Part shown: piece by piece, positions 26,178-34,228 of the stretch
Numbering within the stretch: the stretch's first letter is position 1
Layout of the letters: each line of letters starts with the position of its first letter
Assembly: GCA_016931935.1 (NCBI GenBank)
Contig: JAFGDW010000202.1
Coordinates: 1 to 37,042 of the forward strand
DNA from: Candidatus Zhuqueibacterota bacterium
GTDB lineage: Bacteria > Zhuqueibacterota > Zhuqueibacteria > Thermofontimicrobiales > Thiofontviventaceae
Length of the DNA: 37,042 bases
Reading direction: 5' to 3'
Notes under the pieces: model-generated
Seen by the model: only the letters and a program-made list of their open reading frames with translations
Told to the model about the DNA's origin: nothing
The model's database searches: none
Position numbers and translations under genes: made by a program

Positions 26178-26240
26178 GCAAAATTGCAAACATTTTTATG
26201 AGGAAAATTCAATTCACAAAAATTCTGCTTGAAAGCCCGA

Positions 26241-27617
26241 TTATTCGTTCGATGTGTTTAATAATGAGTTCAGGTATGCAAGTGCAATTTGCGTGTTGTA
26301 CCTGGCTGTAACCAAATTACTTTTTGCCTGGGTCACTGATAGTTGGGCATCGATAACTTCGATAAGTGTTCCCGATCCGATTTTGTAGCGTTCCTGTGCT
26401 AATCTAAAATCTTCCTGAGCTGATTCCAAATTCGTTGAATTGATGTCGGCGATTTCCCGATATGCTTTTACATTCAAATATGCCTGTGTCACGTTCGATT
26501 TTAATTGTCGTTCATGATCGATATAATCTTCTTCAGCTTTCGCATAATTTAAAGACTGACGTTGCAGTTCAGCTTTATCCGCAAATCCCTTAAAAATATT
26601 CAAATCAAGTTGGGCGCCAATGTTGACGCTGTAATCCTGGTTCAGATGTTTATTATATACCCTGTTAATATCTTCATTATCCCGTTGGTAGCTGACACGT
26701 CCGCTAATCGTTGGTAAAAAAGCTAACTGTGCTTTACGTTTTTCATGATAATAGTTATCAATATTCAGACCAATATTTTTTAGATCAGGATTTCGTTCCA
26801 CCGCGGTTTGTACTGCATCTGTGCGCTGCATGGAAAGTTGTGATACTTCCACGTCCATTTCTTCAATATCGATGGGGCTGTTTGGTTCCAGGCCCAGGGC
26901 ATAGTTGAGATCTGCTTCTGCTTTTACGATGATATTTTGCTGTGTAATTAAATTGACCTGGTCCCTGCCGACCTGCACTTTAGCTTTGTAAACATCCGCA
27001 AGTGCGATCGAACCAATCTGGTACATTACTTCGGTTCTTTTTAATTGCTCTTCACTAACTGTTACTGCTTCCTGATAAACTTCACCAAGCTTTTTCGCCT
27101 TTAATAATTCAAAATAAGCCTCTTTTACATTATATACAACCTGATTCTTGGTTGAAAGCAGGGACAAGCGAGCGCTTTCTCGGCCAAGATTTGCTTGCTT
27201 GAGGGCGCGCCAATCCCGCCCCCAATCCCAAAGCTGCTGAGTCAGCGAAATATTTGCGTAGTGCGAATTACGTTCAATTCTGCTTTGGGTAATGGTCTTC
27301 TGTTCATAAATAGCTTCACCGGTAAGTGTGTCGATGCCAACGGGAACATCACCGGCGAATTTTCGCTCACCCTGAATATATTTGCCCGAAGCCAGAGATG
27401 CATTGATCGAAGGCAACAATGCCGAACGGGCGGATACTACATCGGTGCCTGCTAAATCGACATCGCGTTTTTTATTTTTCAATACCGAATTATTTTCAAG
27501 CGCGATTTTAACACAATCATCCATAGATAATTTTTTCACATCTTGTGCATGCAGACCGGAGATGCCTGCAAATAAGATTGTCATAACAGTCCATCGTATA
27601 AGTGATCGATAATTCAT
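26241..27617 (-). CDS. TolC family outer-membrane efflux channel
   Basis: 458 aa. Signal peptide (1-24, ending LHA-Q) followed by LSMDDCVKIALENN, the usual TolC opening. Two OEP repeats are visible: a first with long helices (AREALL-type, LTQQLWDWGRDWRALKQA, YNVKEAYFELLKAKKLGEV) and a second (LDLNIFKGFADKAELQRQ, VTQAYLNVKAYREI, ERYKIGSGTLIEVIDAQLSVTQAKSNL). These form the trimeric tunnel across outer membrane and periplasm. It ends with LAYLNSLLNTSNE. AGGAG is 11 nt from the ATG, rather far. Its place beside the MacA-type adaptor and MacB-type proteins shows it is the exit duct of this exporter. Confidence 0.93.
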   Translation of the reverse strand: MNYRSLIRWTVMTILFAGISGLHAQDVKKLSMDDCVKIALENNSVLKNKKRDVDLAGTDVVSARSALLPSINASLASGKYIQGERKFAGDVPVGIDTLTGEAIYEQKTITQSRIERNSHYANISLTQQLWDWGRDWRALKQANLGRESARLSLLSTKNQVVYNVKEAYFELLKAKKLGEVYQEAVTVSEEQLKRTEVMYQIGSIALADVYKAKVQVGRDQVNLITQQNIIVKAEADLNYALGLEPNSPIDIEEMDVEVSQLSMQRTDAVQTAVERNPDLKNIGLNIDNYYHEKRKAQLAFLPTISGRVSYQRDNEDINRVYNKHLNQDYSVNIGAQLDLNIFKGFADKAELQRQSLNYAKAEEDYIDHERQLKSNVTQAYLNVKAYREIADINSTNLESAQEDFRLAQERYKIGSGTLIEVIDAQLSVTQAKSNLVTARYNTQIALAYLNSLLNTSNE

Positions 27618-27638
27618 GAGTATTTCATCTCCTATTAA

Positions 27639-28364
27639 TTAATTCGTGATGCTGAACCAGACCAGTGATATTGCCATATAAACCACATAAAGTCCGGCGA
27701 CCATCGTTGTTGATTTTTTGGTTGTTGTGCGATAAATAATTGCCAATCCGATTCCCAGAACGGCAATTTGCCAGATGGCGAATAAATCAATTTTTTTCAG
27801 GAATTGATACATGAGGGTATCGGCATTATCCACCGATTGGAATGTAGCCAGTGAGAAGTGCACTTCCGCACTGTTCTTATTTAACATAATGGGTAAAATG
27901 AGTAGCTGATTCAAACTGCCAATCAGTGATGTATATGTGAAGGCTGAAAATACTTTCTTAAATGATGCTTTAGTACCCAGTGACATATTACCGACAAGCA
28001 TCACGATACCGGAAATAGCCAGAAAAATAATAATGATAGTGATGGTTCCGATCACCGGTCCGATAATTTTCATGATCGGTTTATCGGCTATCGACATGGC
28101 TTGTTCGATTTGTTGATCACTCATGCCACGCTCTTCCATTTTTGCCCGTTGCTTTTCCATTTGAATGGGACCCAATACCGGCATGGTTAGTATCATGAAG
28201 GCAATGGCGACTAGCAGTATTATTACGAACGGAATGACCCAGTCAGGTTTGCGGTCAATACTTTCAAATGTCTGCTTGGGACTAACAAAAACGTTAATTA
28301 TTTTCTGAATGACGCTCATCTCTGCCTGGGGTGTTTGAGCGGCTGAGTTTAATTGATCTGACAT
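27639..28364 (-). CDS. Yip1 domain family membrane protein
   Basis: 241 aa. The N-terminus is cytoplasmic (about 1-40) with VSPKQTFESIDRKPDWVIPF, the family hallmark before the first helix. About five hydrophobic helices follow (around 45-65, 100-130, 145-165, 190-210 and 215-237), with a Met-rich amphipathic loop between the first two (KQRAKMEERGMSDQQIEQAM). Yip1-family proteins in bacteria have no settled function, and eukaryotic relatives act in membrane traffic. GGAGG precedes the ATG. It is the first gene of the export cluster, 21 bp from the TolC-type gene, so co-transcription is likely. This makes a role in the exporter or envelope plausible. That role is inferred. Confidence 0.85.
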   Translation of the reverse strand: MSDQLNSAAQTPQAEMSVIQKIINVFVSPKQTFESIDRKPDWVIPFVIILLVAIAFMILTMPVLGPIQMEKQRAKMEERGMSDQQIEQAMSIADKPIMKIIGPVIGTITIIIIFLAISGIVMLVGNMSLGTKASFKKVFSAFTYTSLIGSLNQLLILPIMLNKNSAEVHFSLATFQSVDNADTLMYQFLKKIDLFAIWQIAVLGIGLAIIYRTTTKKSTTMVAGLYVVYMAISLVWFSITN

Positions 28365-28913
28365 TTTTTACTCCTCCCTGTTTTCATCTCTGACCTGGAT
28401 TAGTCATTGTATTTCATTATGGAGTCCAGATAGCCTGAATGATGCATGCTTTAGAATTCGGAGTATCAGAGTCCGTTGAAATTATCAATTTGATTAAAAA
28501 ATTGTATTGGCTATCCATGCAATGAAGTTTATGAATAATACAGGCTAAATTTGTTTTTTTAAAACGTAAATAAAAATGGAATGTTTCGGCAAATAATTAT
28601 TTTTCAATGTTTGATAACAAATCCACAGCTAAATTATGAATTTGATTGACGCAAACCGGATTGATTTGCAGAGAGACATAATGAATAACATTGCGCTATA
28701 AATGCTTGATGTAAACTAACCTCAATTATAATTCGTCATAAACGTAATAGGGTAAATAAAAAGGAATCTTATTTCACTTAGTGATTAGCATGCGTAGACT
28801 GACCATGAACTATCCGTGCGAAGGTTTTTAAGATAAAAATGACTATTTGTTGTTTTAATATCACTTAAAATTCCAAAGTAAAAACGGAAAAATTTTAAAT
28901 TAACCACTGAAGT

Positions 28914-28969
28914 CACGGAAAACACGGAAGCAAATGAATTTTTTTTCTGTGAATTCCGTGTATTCCGTG
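28914..28969. repeat. Dispersed inverted repeat (CACGGAAAACACGGAA type)
   Basis: CACGGAAAACACGGAA (28914-28929) pairs with TTCCGTGTATTCCGTG (28954-28969), one mismatch in 16. Outer AACCAC/GTGGTT adds a second short stem. It resembles the element at 10673-10733. No gene is disrupted. Confidence 0.55.
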
Positions 28970-29067
28970 GTTGGAAATAACTTCAGTACTAAAGAGTGTC
29001 ATTAATAAAATTTGCACTTTCATTTTAGAAATTTGTGTATCAAGCTAATTGCCATTACATTATGAAC

Positions 29068-29086
29068 TCCCAGAACCTTCGCAAGG
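29068..29086. repeat. Dispersed repeat copy 2 (TCCCAGAACCTTCGCAAGG)
   Basis: Matches the copy at 20367-20385 at 18 of 19 positions, in the same orientation, again in an intergenic region. The downstream bases diverge (atttcc against gtgttcc). Confidence 0.5.
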
Positions 29087-29238
29087 ATTTCCTTAACGAA
29101 TTGTAAGTACCAGGACAGCTTGTTCAGTCTTTCAAAATAAAAAACATTCTCATTACACATGACTTTTTCCTTTATTCATGTATCGTGCCCGGATCATTGA
29201 AAATTATAGCGCTTTCACGGAGTTAGGTCAAAAAAACA

Positions 29239-29267
29239 TTGACATTTAGCCGAATGTTTGTTATTTT
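29239..29267 (+). promoter_or_regulatory. Strong sigma70-like promoter of pdxJ
   Basis: Perfect TTGACA (29239-29244), 17-bp spacer and TATTTT (29262-29267). Transcription would start near 29274, giving a short leader of about 30 nt with GGAGG before the ATG at 29305. Confidence 0.7.
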
Positions 29268-29304
29268 GAGTTACAACTTCGTATGAATAAATGGAGGCAC
29301 ATCT

Positions 29305-30018
29305 ATGATCCGGCTTGGAGTGAATGTGGATCACATCGCTACGTTACGGGAAGCTCGAAAAGGAAATGAACCCGACCCGGTAGCAGCAGCCGTGCTTGCG
29401 GAAATGGGCGGCGCCGATGGTATTGTTTGTCACTTACGGGAAGACAGGCGTCATATTAAGGATCGCGATCTTTCAATTTTACGGCAGGTAGTTAAAACTC
29501 ACTTGAATATGGAAATGGCACCCACCGATGAAATGATGAAAATTGCAATTTCTGTGCTACCCGACATGGTTACGCTTGTCCCGGAGCGACGCCAGGAGGT
29601 GACAACCGAAGGCGGTCTTGATGTAACGACAAATACAGCCTATATGGAAGAAGTTGTGTCGACACTGCGCGCCAATAACATCGTTGTGAGCATGTTCATC
29701 GATCCCGATATTTATCAGATAAAAACAAGTGCACGACTGGGCGCTGATTATGTAGAACTGCATACCGGCTATTATGCGCATGCTGAAGATTTGAATAAAG
29801 TAGTAGAAGAGTTGGAAAAGCTGCGCTCAATGGCTGCGGCTGCTACGAAGCTTGGCTTGGGCGTCAGCGCCGGACATGGCTTAAATTATCAGAATGTTAT
29901 AGAAGTTGCTAAAATCGAACAGATTGAAGAATTAAATATTGGTCATTCAATTATTTCTCGCGCCGTATTGCTTGGCATGGAGACAGCAGTTCGCGATATG
30001 ATAAAACTGATTCGCTAA
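29305..30018 (+). CDS. pdxJ: Pyridoxine 5'-phosphate synthase
   Basis: 237 aa, full length. It joins 1-deoxy-D-xylulose 5-phosphate with 3-amino-2-oxopropyl phosphate to make pyridoxine 5'-phosphate in DXP-dependent vitamin B6 synthesis. Clear family motifs: [51 protein letters not shown] and [13 protein letters not shown]. His43, Glu70 and His191 line up with the catalytic His45, Glu72 and His193 of E. coli PdxJ, as I recall it. The ring-opening and phosphate-binding loops appear intact. ATGGAGGCACATCT carries a good GGAGG before the ATG. It stands behind a strong promoter. The next gene follows after 101 bp and is unrelated. Presence suggests the organism uses the DXP-dependent route. Confidence 0.96.
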   Translation: MIRLGVNVDHIATLREARKGNEPDPVAAAVLAEMGGADGIVCHLREDRRHIKDRDLSILRQVVKTHLNMEMAPTDEMMKIAISVLPDMVTLVPERRQEVTTEGGLDVTTNTAYMEEVVSTLRANNIVVSMFIDPDIYQIKTSARLGADYVELHTGYYAHAEDLNKVVEELEKLRSMAAAATKLGLGVSAGHGLNYQNVIEVAKIEQIEELNIGHSIISRAVLLGMETAVRDMIKLIR

Positions 30019-30119
30019 TGATTCAATCATCGACGTGTGGGTGATGATCTGATCGCTTTTAAATAATTTGCTATCAGACAAGCCAGTCATGTCATCCATT
30101 TAATATAAGGAAAGAATCC

Positions 30120-30797
30120 ATGATATTACGTCGTATTTCCATCGCTTTATTTTTGCTTGTTCTGCTAAGCGGCACGTTATCAGCTCAGAATAAAGAGTTT
30201 GTCAATCCCTATGTTTTTGAATTGGGGGTTGGTGTTAAAACACCGTTAGGTGAAACAAGTAATGATGTTGTCACCGGTTTGGCGTTTCGACTGGGAATGG
30301 GATATATGCTCAATAAACATGTTGAGTTGGCCCATCTGGGTATTGAACTCGGCAGTTCATCACCGATCGATCCGGAGATGTTGATACTTCAGGATTGGTA
30401 TTCATCATATTACGGCCGAATGGTAATGGAAACGGTTATCATTGTTGGTACACCACTAACATCGCGCTATCATTTTAATATGAATGAGTATTTTGATGGC
30501 TTTGTGGGAGTTGGCGGCGCCTGGTACTGGTTTTCCACCCGACTGGACGATCCATATATCGGTTCAATCCGCAAGCCACGTAACCGTGATGGTTTTGGTG
30601 GTATCGTCGAGGCCGGCATAAATACAAATCTCTTCAGCGATAATTTTTTGGTCAATTTTACAGTCGATTTTTCGATGTTGAACACAAATGGAAGGACACT
30701 TTCAGTCAAAGATGAACGACAGTTAGAATCCAATGTAAGCCGTATCGATCAATACCTTACCTTTACCATTGGTATGCGGTATTCATTCGATAAATGA
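30120..30797 (+). CDS. Small outer-membrane beta-barrel-type protein
   Basis: 225 aa. Signal peptide MILRRISIALFLLVLLSGTLSAQ, then alternating strands typical of an 8- to 10-stranded outer-membrane barrel (FELGVGVKTPLG, GLAFRLGMGYML, GFGGIVEAGINTNL, LTFTIGMRYSF). The C-terminus is Tyr-Ser-Phe-Asp-Lys, so Phe is near the end but not last. AAGGAAAG precedes the ATG. No family with known function was recognised, and OmpW/OprF-type barrels look similar. Its distance to pdxJ (101 bp) allows co-transcription, but there is no functional link. Confidence 0.72.
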   Translation: MILRRISIALFLLVLLSGTLSAQNKEFVNPYVFELGVGVKTPLGETSNDVVTGLAFRLGMGYMLNKHVELAHLGIELGSSSPIDPEMLILQDWYSSYYGRMVMETVIIVGTPLTSRYHFNMNEYFDGFVGVGGAWYWFSTRLDDPYIGSIRKPRNRDGFGGIVEAGINTNLFSDNFLVNFTVDFSMLNTNGRTLSVKDERQLESNVSRIDQYLTFTIGMRYSFDK

Positions 30798-30826
30798 ACT
30801 TATTCAGCCTGGTACAAACCGTCTGC

Positions 30827-30927
30827 TGAGCCTGCCGTCTATCACCGGTGTACCGCCGCTGTTCGCGGCACGAATGGCATCAAAGTCGGCATTTTCCAGT
30901 GATATTGCCTTCGACAGGCTCAGGCAA
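30827..30927. repeat. GC-rich element bounded by inverted repeats
   Basis: TGAGCCTGCCG (30827-30837) and CGACAGGCTCA (30912-30922) are complementary at 10 of 11 positions. The second arm lies inside a TTGCCT...AGGCAA hairpin (30905-30927). The inside is GC-rich against AT-rich surroundings, with a GCCGC-TGTTC-GCGGC hairpin. The second arm (CTTCGACAGGCTCAGG) belongs to the CTTCGAC...GCTCAG repeat family seen at 8112. Confidence 0.55.
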
Positions 30928-31081
30928 CGTAGCGATATTTCTCCTGTTAAAAGTTTTGGGACTGAATAGTGTCAGAGATTCGCCTAAAACGAATCTAATT
31001 TAATCTAAAAAACTTTTAAAATGCTCTAAACTTGAGCGAAAATAATATCCGAGTTACTCTTTTTGTATTCATGAGCCCATT

Positions 31082-31175
31082 CTAAAAACCGCGAATTACG
31101 CGAATGGACGCGAATAGAAATTTATTAAGTCTTATAAAAACAATTGGTGAAAATTAGTGAAATTCATGGTTAAGC
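31082..31175. repeat. Dispersed repeat A, copy 1
   Basis: Boundaries CTAAAAACCG (31082-31091), GAATGGACGC (31102-31111) and GAAATTCATGGTTAAGC (31159-31175). The same blocks, in the same order, recur at 34010-34077, but with a different middle. Confidence 0.5.
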
Positions 31176-31217
31176 TCTTTTTAGAGTGGACATACAGTTG
31201 ACTGAGTGCTCCGAAGG

Positions 31218-31252
31218 CGCATCTGCCTTTGGCATGATCCGCCGCGGCGGAT
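31218..31252. repeat. Dispersed repeat B, copy 1, with 16-bp palindrome
   Basis: A 21-nt string (31218-31238, ATCTGCCTTTGGCATGAT at its core) recurs exactly at 34037-34057. Here it runs into a perfect 16-bp palindrome ATCCGCCGCGGCGGAT (31237-31252). Confidence 0.6.
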
Positions 31253-31755
31253 TAACATAACCATCCAATATCGAAAGGATACATCTTTTTCTATATATTT
31301 CCAACTAACGATTTGTTTTATTTACGAAATATGTGGAAGGAGATTCAGGTGTTCTGCCCAAAAACGGCGAAAACCGGCTTACAGTGCCGATGTTTTCCCG
31401 AGGAATGACACACTATTATCTTCATCTTATTATTGATGAAATTTAAAACGTGAGTTCAAGTTTCTTAGAAGTTACTAACGAATTAATCCATGCCCCTTAT
31501 TTGTTGTAACAGACATGGCAAGAATGGGCATGGATCTCCCCATTTTACCATTTTCGGATTTAATCCCTGTTCACAAAATTAGCATATTTTTCTTATTCAG
31601 AAAAAATCCTCTATTTCCCTTATCAGAGAGTCGATTATGTCGTTCTCTGCCATTTGTATCAAATAAAAAACGTTCGCAACAATTTAGCAATAACGCTCAA
31701 TTCTCGTTTGAGTTTTCAGCATTTATTCCGATATGTCTTTCATGAGGCGTCGTCA

Positions 31756-31785
31756 TTGATGTGCATAAGTATGTAACAATATGCT
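31756..31785 (+). promoter_or_regulatory. Possible promoter of the chemosensory operon
   Basis: TTGATG (31756-31761), 18-bp spacer, TATGCT (31780-31785), about 55 bp upstream of the ATG at 31843. Boxes match 4/6 each. This is a plausible sigma70-like site, not proven. Confidence 0.35.
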
Positions 31786-31842
31786 GTCAATTTAAATTTC
31801 GATTGTCGCTAACCGGCGAACATCTCTTGAAGGGAACCATCA

Positions 31843-33675
31843 ATGGAACTGTATCAATTCAATGATATCAGGCAAATGAACACGAACCCATCTGAGCAGA
31901 GCACAATATCATCAGTCCCTCAATGCCAAAATCTATGTGATAAAATTAAAATTCAATTGCAACAGCTAATTGATACTTCAGAAAAAACCTTTCTGGATAT
32001 GGGAAATCGGTTTCTACAGTATTCACGGCAGGGGAAGGACATTTCCGAATCAAGTAACCAGGCGACCCGTCTGTTTTTTAGCGAACGAGTGGTAAGTGCA
32101 ATCGATGAGCTGTATGAGTTATTAGAACGAATTCGTCGATACCTTCGCTATAATGAAAACGAGTTGAATAATAATTCCACGATTTTACAGCAGATACTCA
32201 CAACCATAAAAACAATTTATCAGCCGTTCGATCAGTTTGAAAAACTTGTGCGCAAACTGCAATTTCTGGGGATCTCTACACGCATTGAAAGCAGCCGATT
32301 AACAAATGAAGACAAGAGCTTTGAAACCTTGTCGGCTGACGTAAAAGCACTATCTCTGCAGATTGAAACCAAGCTTACGCGTATTATCGAGGGAGCTACG
32401 TCGTTGCGGCAAACTATCAGCAAAACGCTGGGTGAGAGTTTAAGATTGAAATCGCAACAGTATAAGCAGGCAGAGCAGATTCTAAACAATACACATGGAT
32501 GCTTGCGCGTGCTTATCGAAACAAACGAGCGTTCATCAGCGCTAGCCAAAACTTTGTCCGAGCAGGCAAGGTCGCTTGAGTTGCACATAATGGAAATTGT
32601 GCAATCCATCCAATTCCAGGACATTATCCGTCAAAAAATTGAACATGTTATCGAATCCATGGATGATGTCATCCAAATTGCTAATTCGGCATATCACATG
32701 CAATCGGAGCAAGACGATGCTGTTCTGGAAATTCATGATATTTCGCAGCTTCAAATCGATCAAATCAATCAGGCAGGATTTGAAATTCATAGTGCAATCA
32801 CTAACATCATCGATGGATTGACTGGTATTGCGGAAAGCATGATAATGATTATGGAGGGCACAAAATCCGTTATTTTGGTGTCTGAAACACAAAGTGGTTC
32901 AAATATGGATACGATGGAGAGCGGTATTGACCGGGTTACACATCTGTTGCGTTTAAATGCGGCGGCGAATTATGACTTGAACCGGGCAATGAAAGAGTCA
33001 TCACAAATGGTCGATGATATGGCTGGTTTTGTGGATGATATTAACCAGATCGGTTATCAAATTGGCTTGATAGCATTGAATGGTATTGTCAATGCCGCAC
33101 ATATCGGAAGTGAAGGCGCATCCCTGAGTGTGCTCGCGGACGCGATTCAACGTTTGGCAGTCGATGCGCAATTGCATATTAAAACTGTATCTTCGATTCT
33201 AACCGACATAATTGCTTTCGCCGATAAATTAAATGTAGGGCAATTAACAACCGATGATAAAGATGATCTTGAGCATATTGTCAATGAAATGGTGAGTGAT
33301 CTTGCTACATTGCTGGACTCGATTCGATCCGTCCATGCCGATGTTGACGGGCATATGAATATTGTTTCAAAAAACGGCGCCAGTTTGATTCAGGATATCA
33401 GGCAATTTACAAAATCTGTTTTTATTCATCATCAATTTCAGAAAGGATTTCAGGACGTCGTGCAGCATCTGCAAACTATTTCAGACTTGACTGCGGGCGT
33501 GGTTGCCGGATTGGATGAAGTAACTCGGGCGAACAGGCTGGAAAAATTAAAGGAACGCTACACCATGCACAGCGAACGTGCAGTGCATGGTGCCAGATTT
33601 GAAAATTCTGATGAATTGGTGAATGTGGGAAATGAAAATGATAGCGATTTGGGGGATAATATCGAACTGTTTTAA
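31843..33675 (+). CDS. Soluble MCP-like coiled-coil signalling protein with internal duplication
   Basis: 610 aa, nearly all helical, with no transmembrane segment or signal peptide. Two MCP-like hairpin tips are visible. The first is RKLQFLGISTRIESSRL...FETLSADVKALS (about 138-171). The second is NQIGYQIGLIALNGIVNAAHIG...SVLADAIQRLAVDA (about 401-442), close to the classic MCP signalling tip. Each is followed by a Phe-Gln-rich helix: SIQFQDIIRQKIEHV (255-269) and HHQFQKGFQDVVQHLQ (about 529-544). So the protein is probably a tandem duplication of one unit of about 260 residues. It ends in an acidic tail. GAAGGGAA precedes the ATG. It heads the operon with STAS, CheY and CheA genes, so it probably feeds CheA from the cytoplasm. 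It lacks an obvious ligand-binding domain. Confidence 0.8.
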   Translation: MELYQFNDIRQMNTNPSEQSTISSVPQCQNLCDKIKIQLQQLIDTSEKTFLDMGNRFLQYSRQGKDISESSNQATRLFFSERVVSAIDELYELLERIRRYLRYNENELNNNSTILQQILTTIKTIYQPFDQFEKLVRKLQFLGISTRIESSRLTNEDKSFETLSADVKALSLQIETKLTRIIEGATSLRQTISKTLGESLRLKSQQYKQAEQILNNTHGCLRVLIETNERSSALAKTLSEQARSLELHIMEIVQSIQFQDIIRQKIEHVIESMDDVIQIANSAYHMQSEQDDAVLEIHDISQLQIDQINQAGFEIHSAITNIIDGLTGIAESMIMIMEGTKSVILVSETQSGSNMDTMESGIDRVTHLLRLNAAANYDLNRAMKESSQMVDDMAGFVDDINQIGYQIGLIALNGIVNAAHIGSEGASLSVLADAIQRLAVDAQLHIKTVSSILTDIIAFADKLNVGQLTTDDKDDLEHIVNEMVSDLATLLDSIRSVHADVDGHMNIVSKNGASLIQDIRQFTKSVFIHHQFQKGFQDVVQHLQTISDLTAGVVAGLDEVTRANRLEKLKERYTMHSERAVHGARFENSDELVNVGNENDSDLGDNIELF

Positions 33676-33693
33676 TGTTGCAGGGAGTGGCAC

Positions 33694-33993
33694 ATGATAT
33701 CATTTACAAAAAAAAATAATATGGTAAAATTAACCGGACAATTATCAATCGAAGATGTCGCCGATGCCAAAACAAAACTGGAAAAGGCATTAGCATCATC
33801 CGGAACAATTAAATTGAAATTCGATGCAGTCGAGCGCATTGATCTAGCATTTTTGCAAATCATTCATGCAATGTACAATTCAGCAAAAGCAGCGCAGAAA
33901 AAAGTGGAATTGATACAACCCATACCGGAAATTGTTACGCAGGTAATTCAGCGTACGGGACTCGGCTATTTGCAAATGTGGCAGACAAATTAA
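33694..33993 (+). CDS. STAS domain protein (MlaB/STAS_2-like)
   Basis: 99 aa, a single STAS domain: MVKLTGQLSIEDVADAKTKLEKAL, then LKFDAVERIDLAFLQIIHAMYNSA, then VELIQPIPEIVTQVIQRTGL. The usual phosphoacceptor motif (D/N)SSG is replaced by DLAFLQ, so control by Ser phosphorylation is unlikely. Such STAS_2 proteins often sit in chemosensory operons beside MCP-like and CheA genes. GGGAG lies 6 nt before the ATG, and the gene starts 18 bp after the MCP-like gene, so co-transcription is very likely. It is probably an interaction module of the same pathway. Cytoplasmic. Confidence 0.8.
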   Translation: MISFTKKNNMVKLTGQLSIEDVADAKTKLEKALASSGTIKLKFDAVERIDLAFLQIIHAMYNSAKAAQKKVELIQPIPEIVTQVIQRTGLGYLQMWQTN

Positions 33994-34009
33994 TTAAAAT
34001 GAGTCCGAG

Positions 34010-34080
34010 CTAAAAACCGATAACTACATGAATGGACGCATCTGCCTTTGGCATGATTGGCGGAATTCGTGGTCAAGCAC
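34010..34080. repeat. Dispersed repeat A, copy 2, carrying repeat B inside
   Basis: CTAAAAACCG (34010-34019) and GAATGGACGC (34030-34039) match repeat A of 31082. Then the exact 21-nt repeat B (34037-34057) replaces the middle, and GAATTCGTGGTCAAGC closes it (34063-34078). It lies in the 235-bp gap between the STAS and CheY genes. Confidence 0.5.
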
Positions 34081-34228
34081 TTCCTATAGAAAGCTCATTA
34101 ATGATAAAATCAATTCCGAAACATAGGTTAATGGATAATTACTTCGTGCCACCGATACAGATATAAATTGAATATGTGGATCAGATGTATAAAAAGGAAA
34201 TCAGGAAGCAAACAGGTGGAGGCTATAA

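Larger units (their letters stand above)
28365..29304. other. 940-bp intergenic region between divergent genes
   Basis: AT-rich, with many short stop-interrupted frames and no gene I can support. It holds the inverted repeat at 28914-28969, a diverged inverted AACCTTCGCA repeat near 28813-28825, another copy at 29068-29086 and the pdxJ promoter at 29239-29267. Promoter boxes for the leftward Yip1 gene are not clear. Confidence 0.5.
30798..31842. other. 1-kb intergenic region with dispersed elements
   Basis: No gene I can support. It holds the GC-rich palindromic element at 30827-30927, two dispersed repeats (31082-31175 and 31218-31252), a TTCATC/GATGAA hairpin at 31421-31440, and a candidate promoter at 31756-31785. 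Short open frames at 31206-31436 and 31515-31745 lack ribosome binding sites and look like chance readings. Confidence 0.55.

Noticed and set aside
31340-31410. Possible riboswitch in the leader region of the chemosensory operon
   Set aside because: The stretch CTGCCCAAAAACGGCGAAAACCGG vaguely recalls c-di-GMP aptamers, but the GEMM core bases are absent and no stable three-helix fold could be drawn.
31206-31436. 76-codon plus-strand frame
   Set aside because: It runs through repeat B and its palindrome, has no RBS and shows no protein-like composition.
31515-31745. 76-codon plus-strand frame before the MCP-like gene
   Set aside because: No RBS and no recognisable domain. Composition (many Phe, Ser, Pro) resembles translated AT-rich intergenic DNA.
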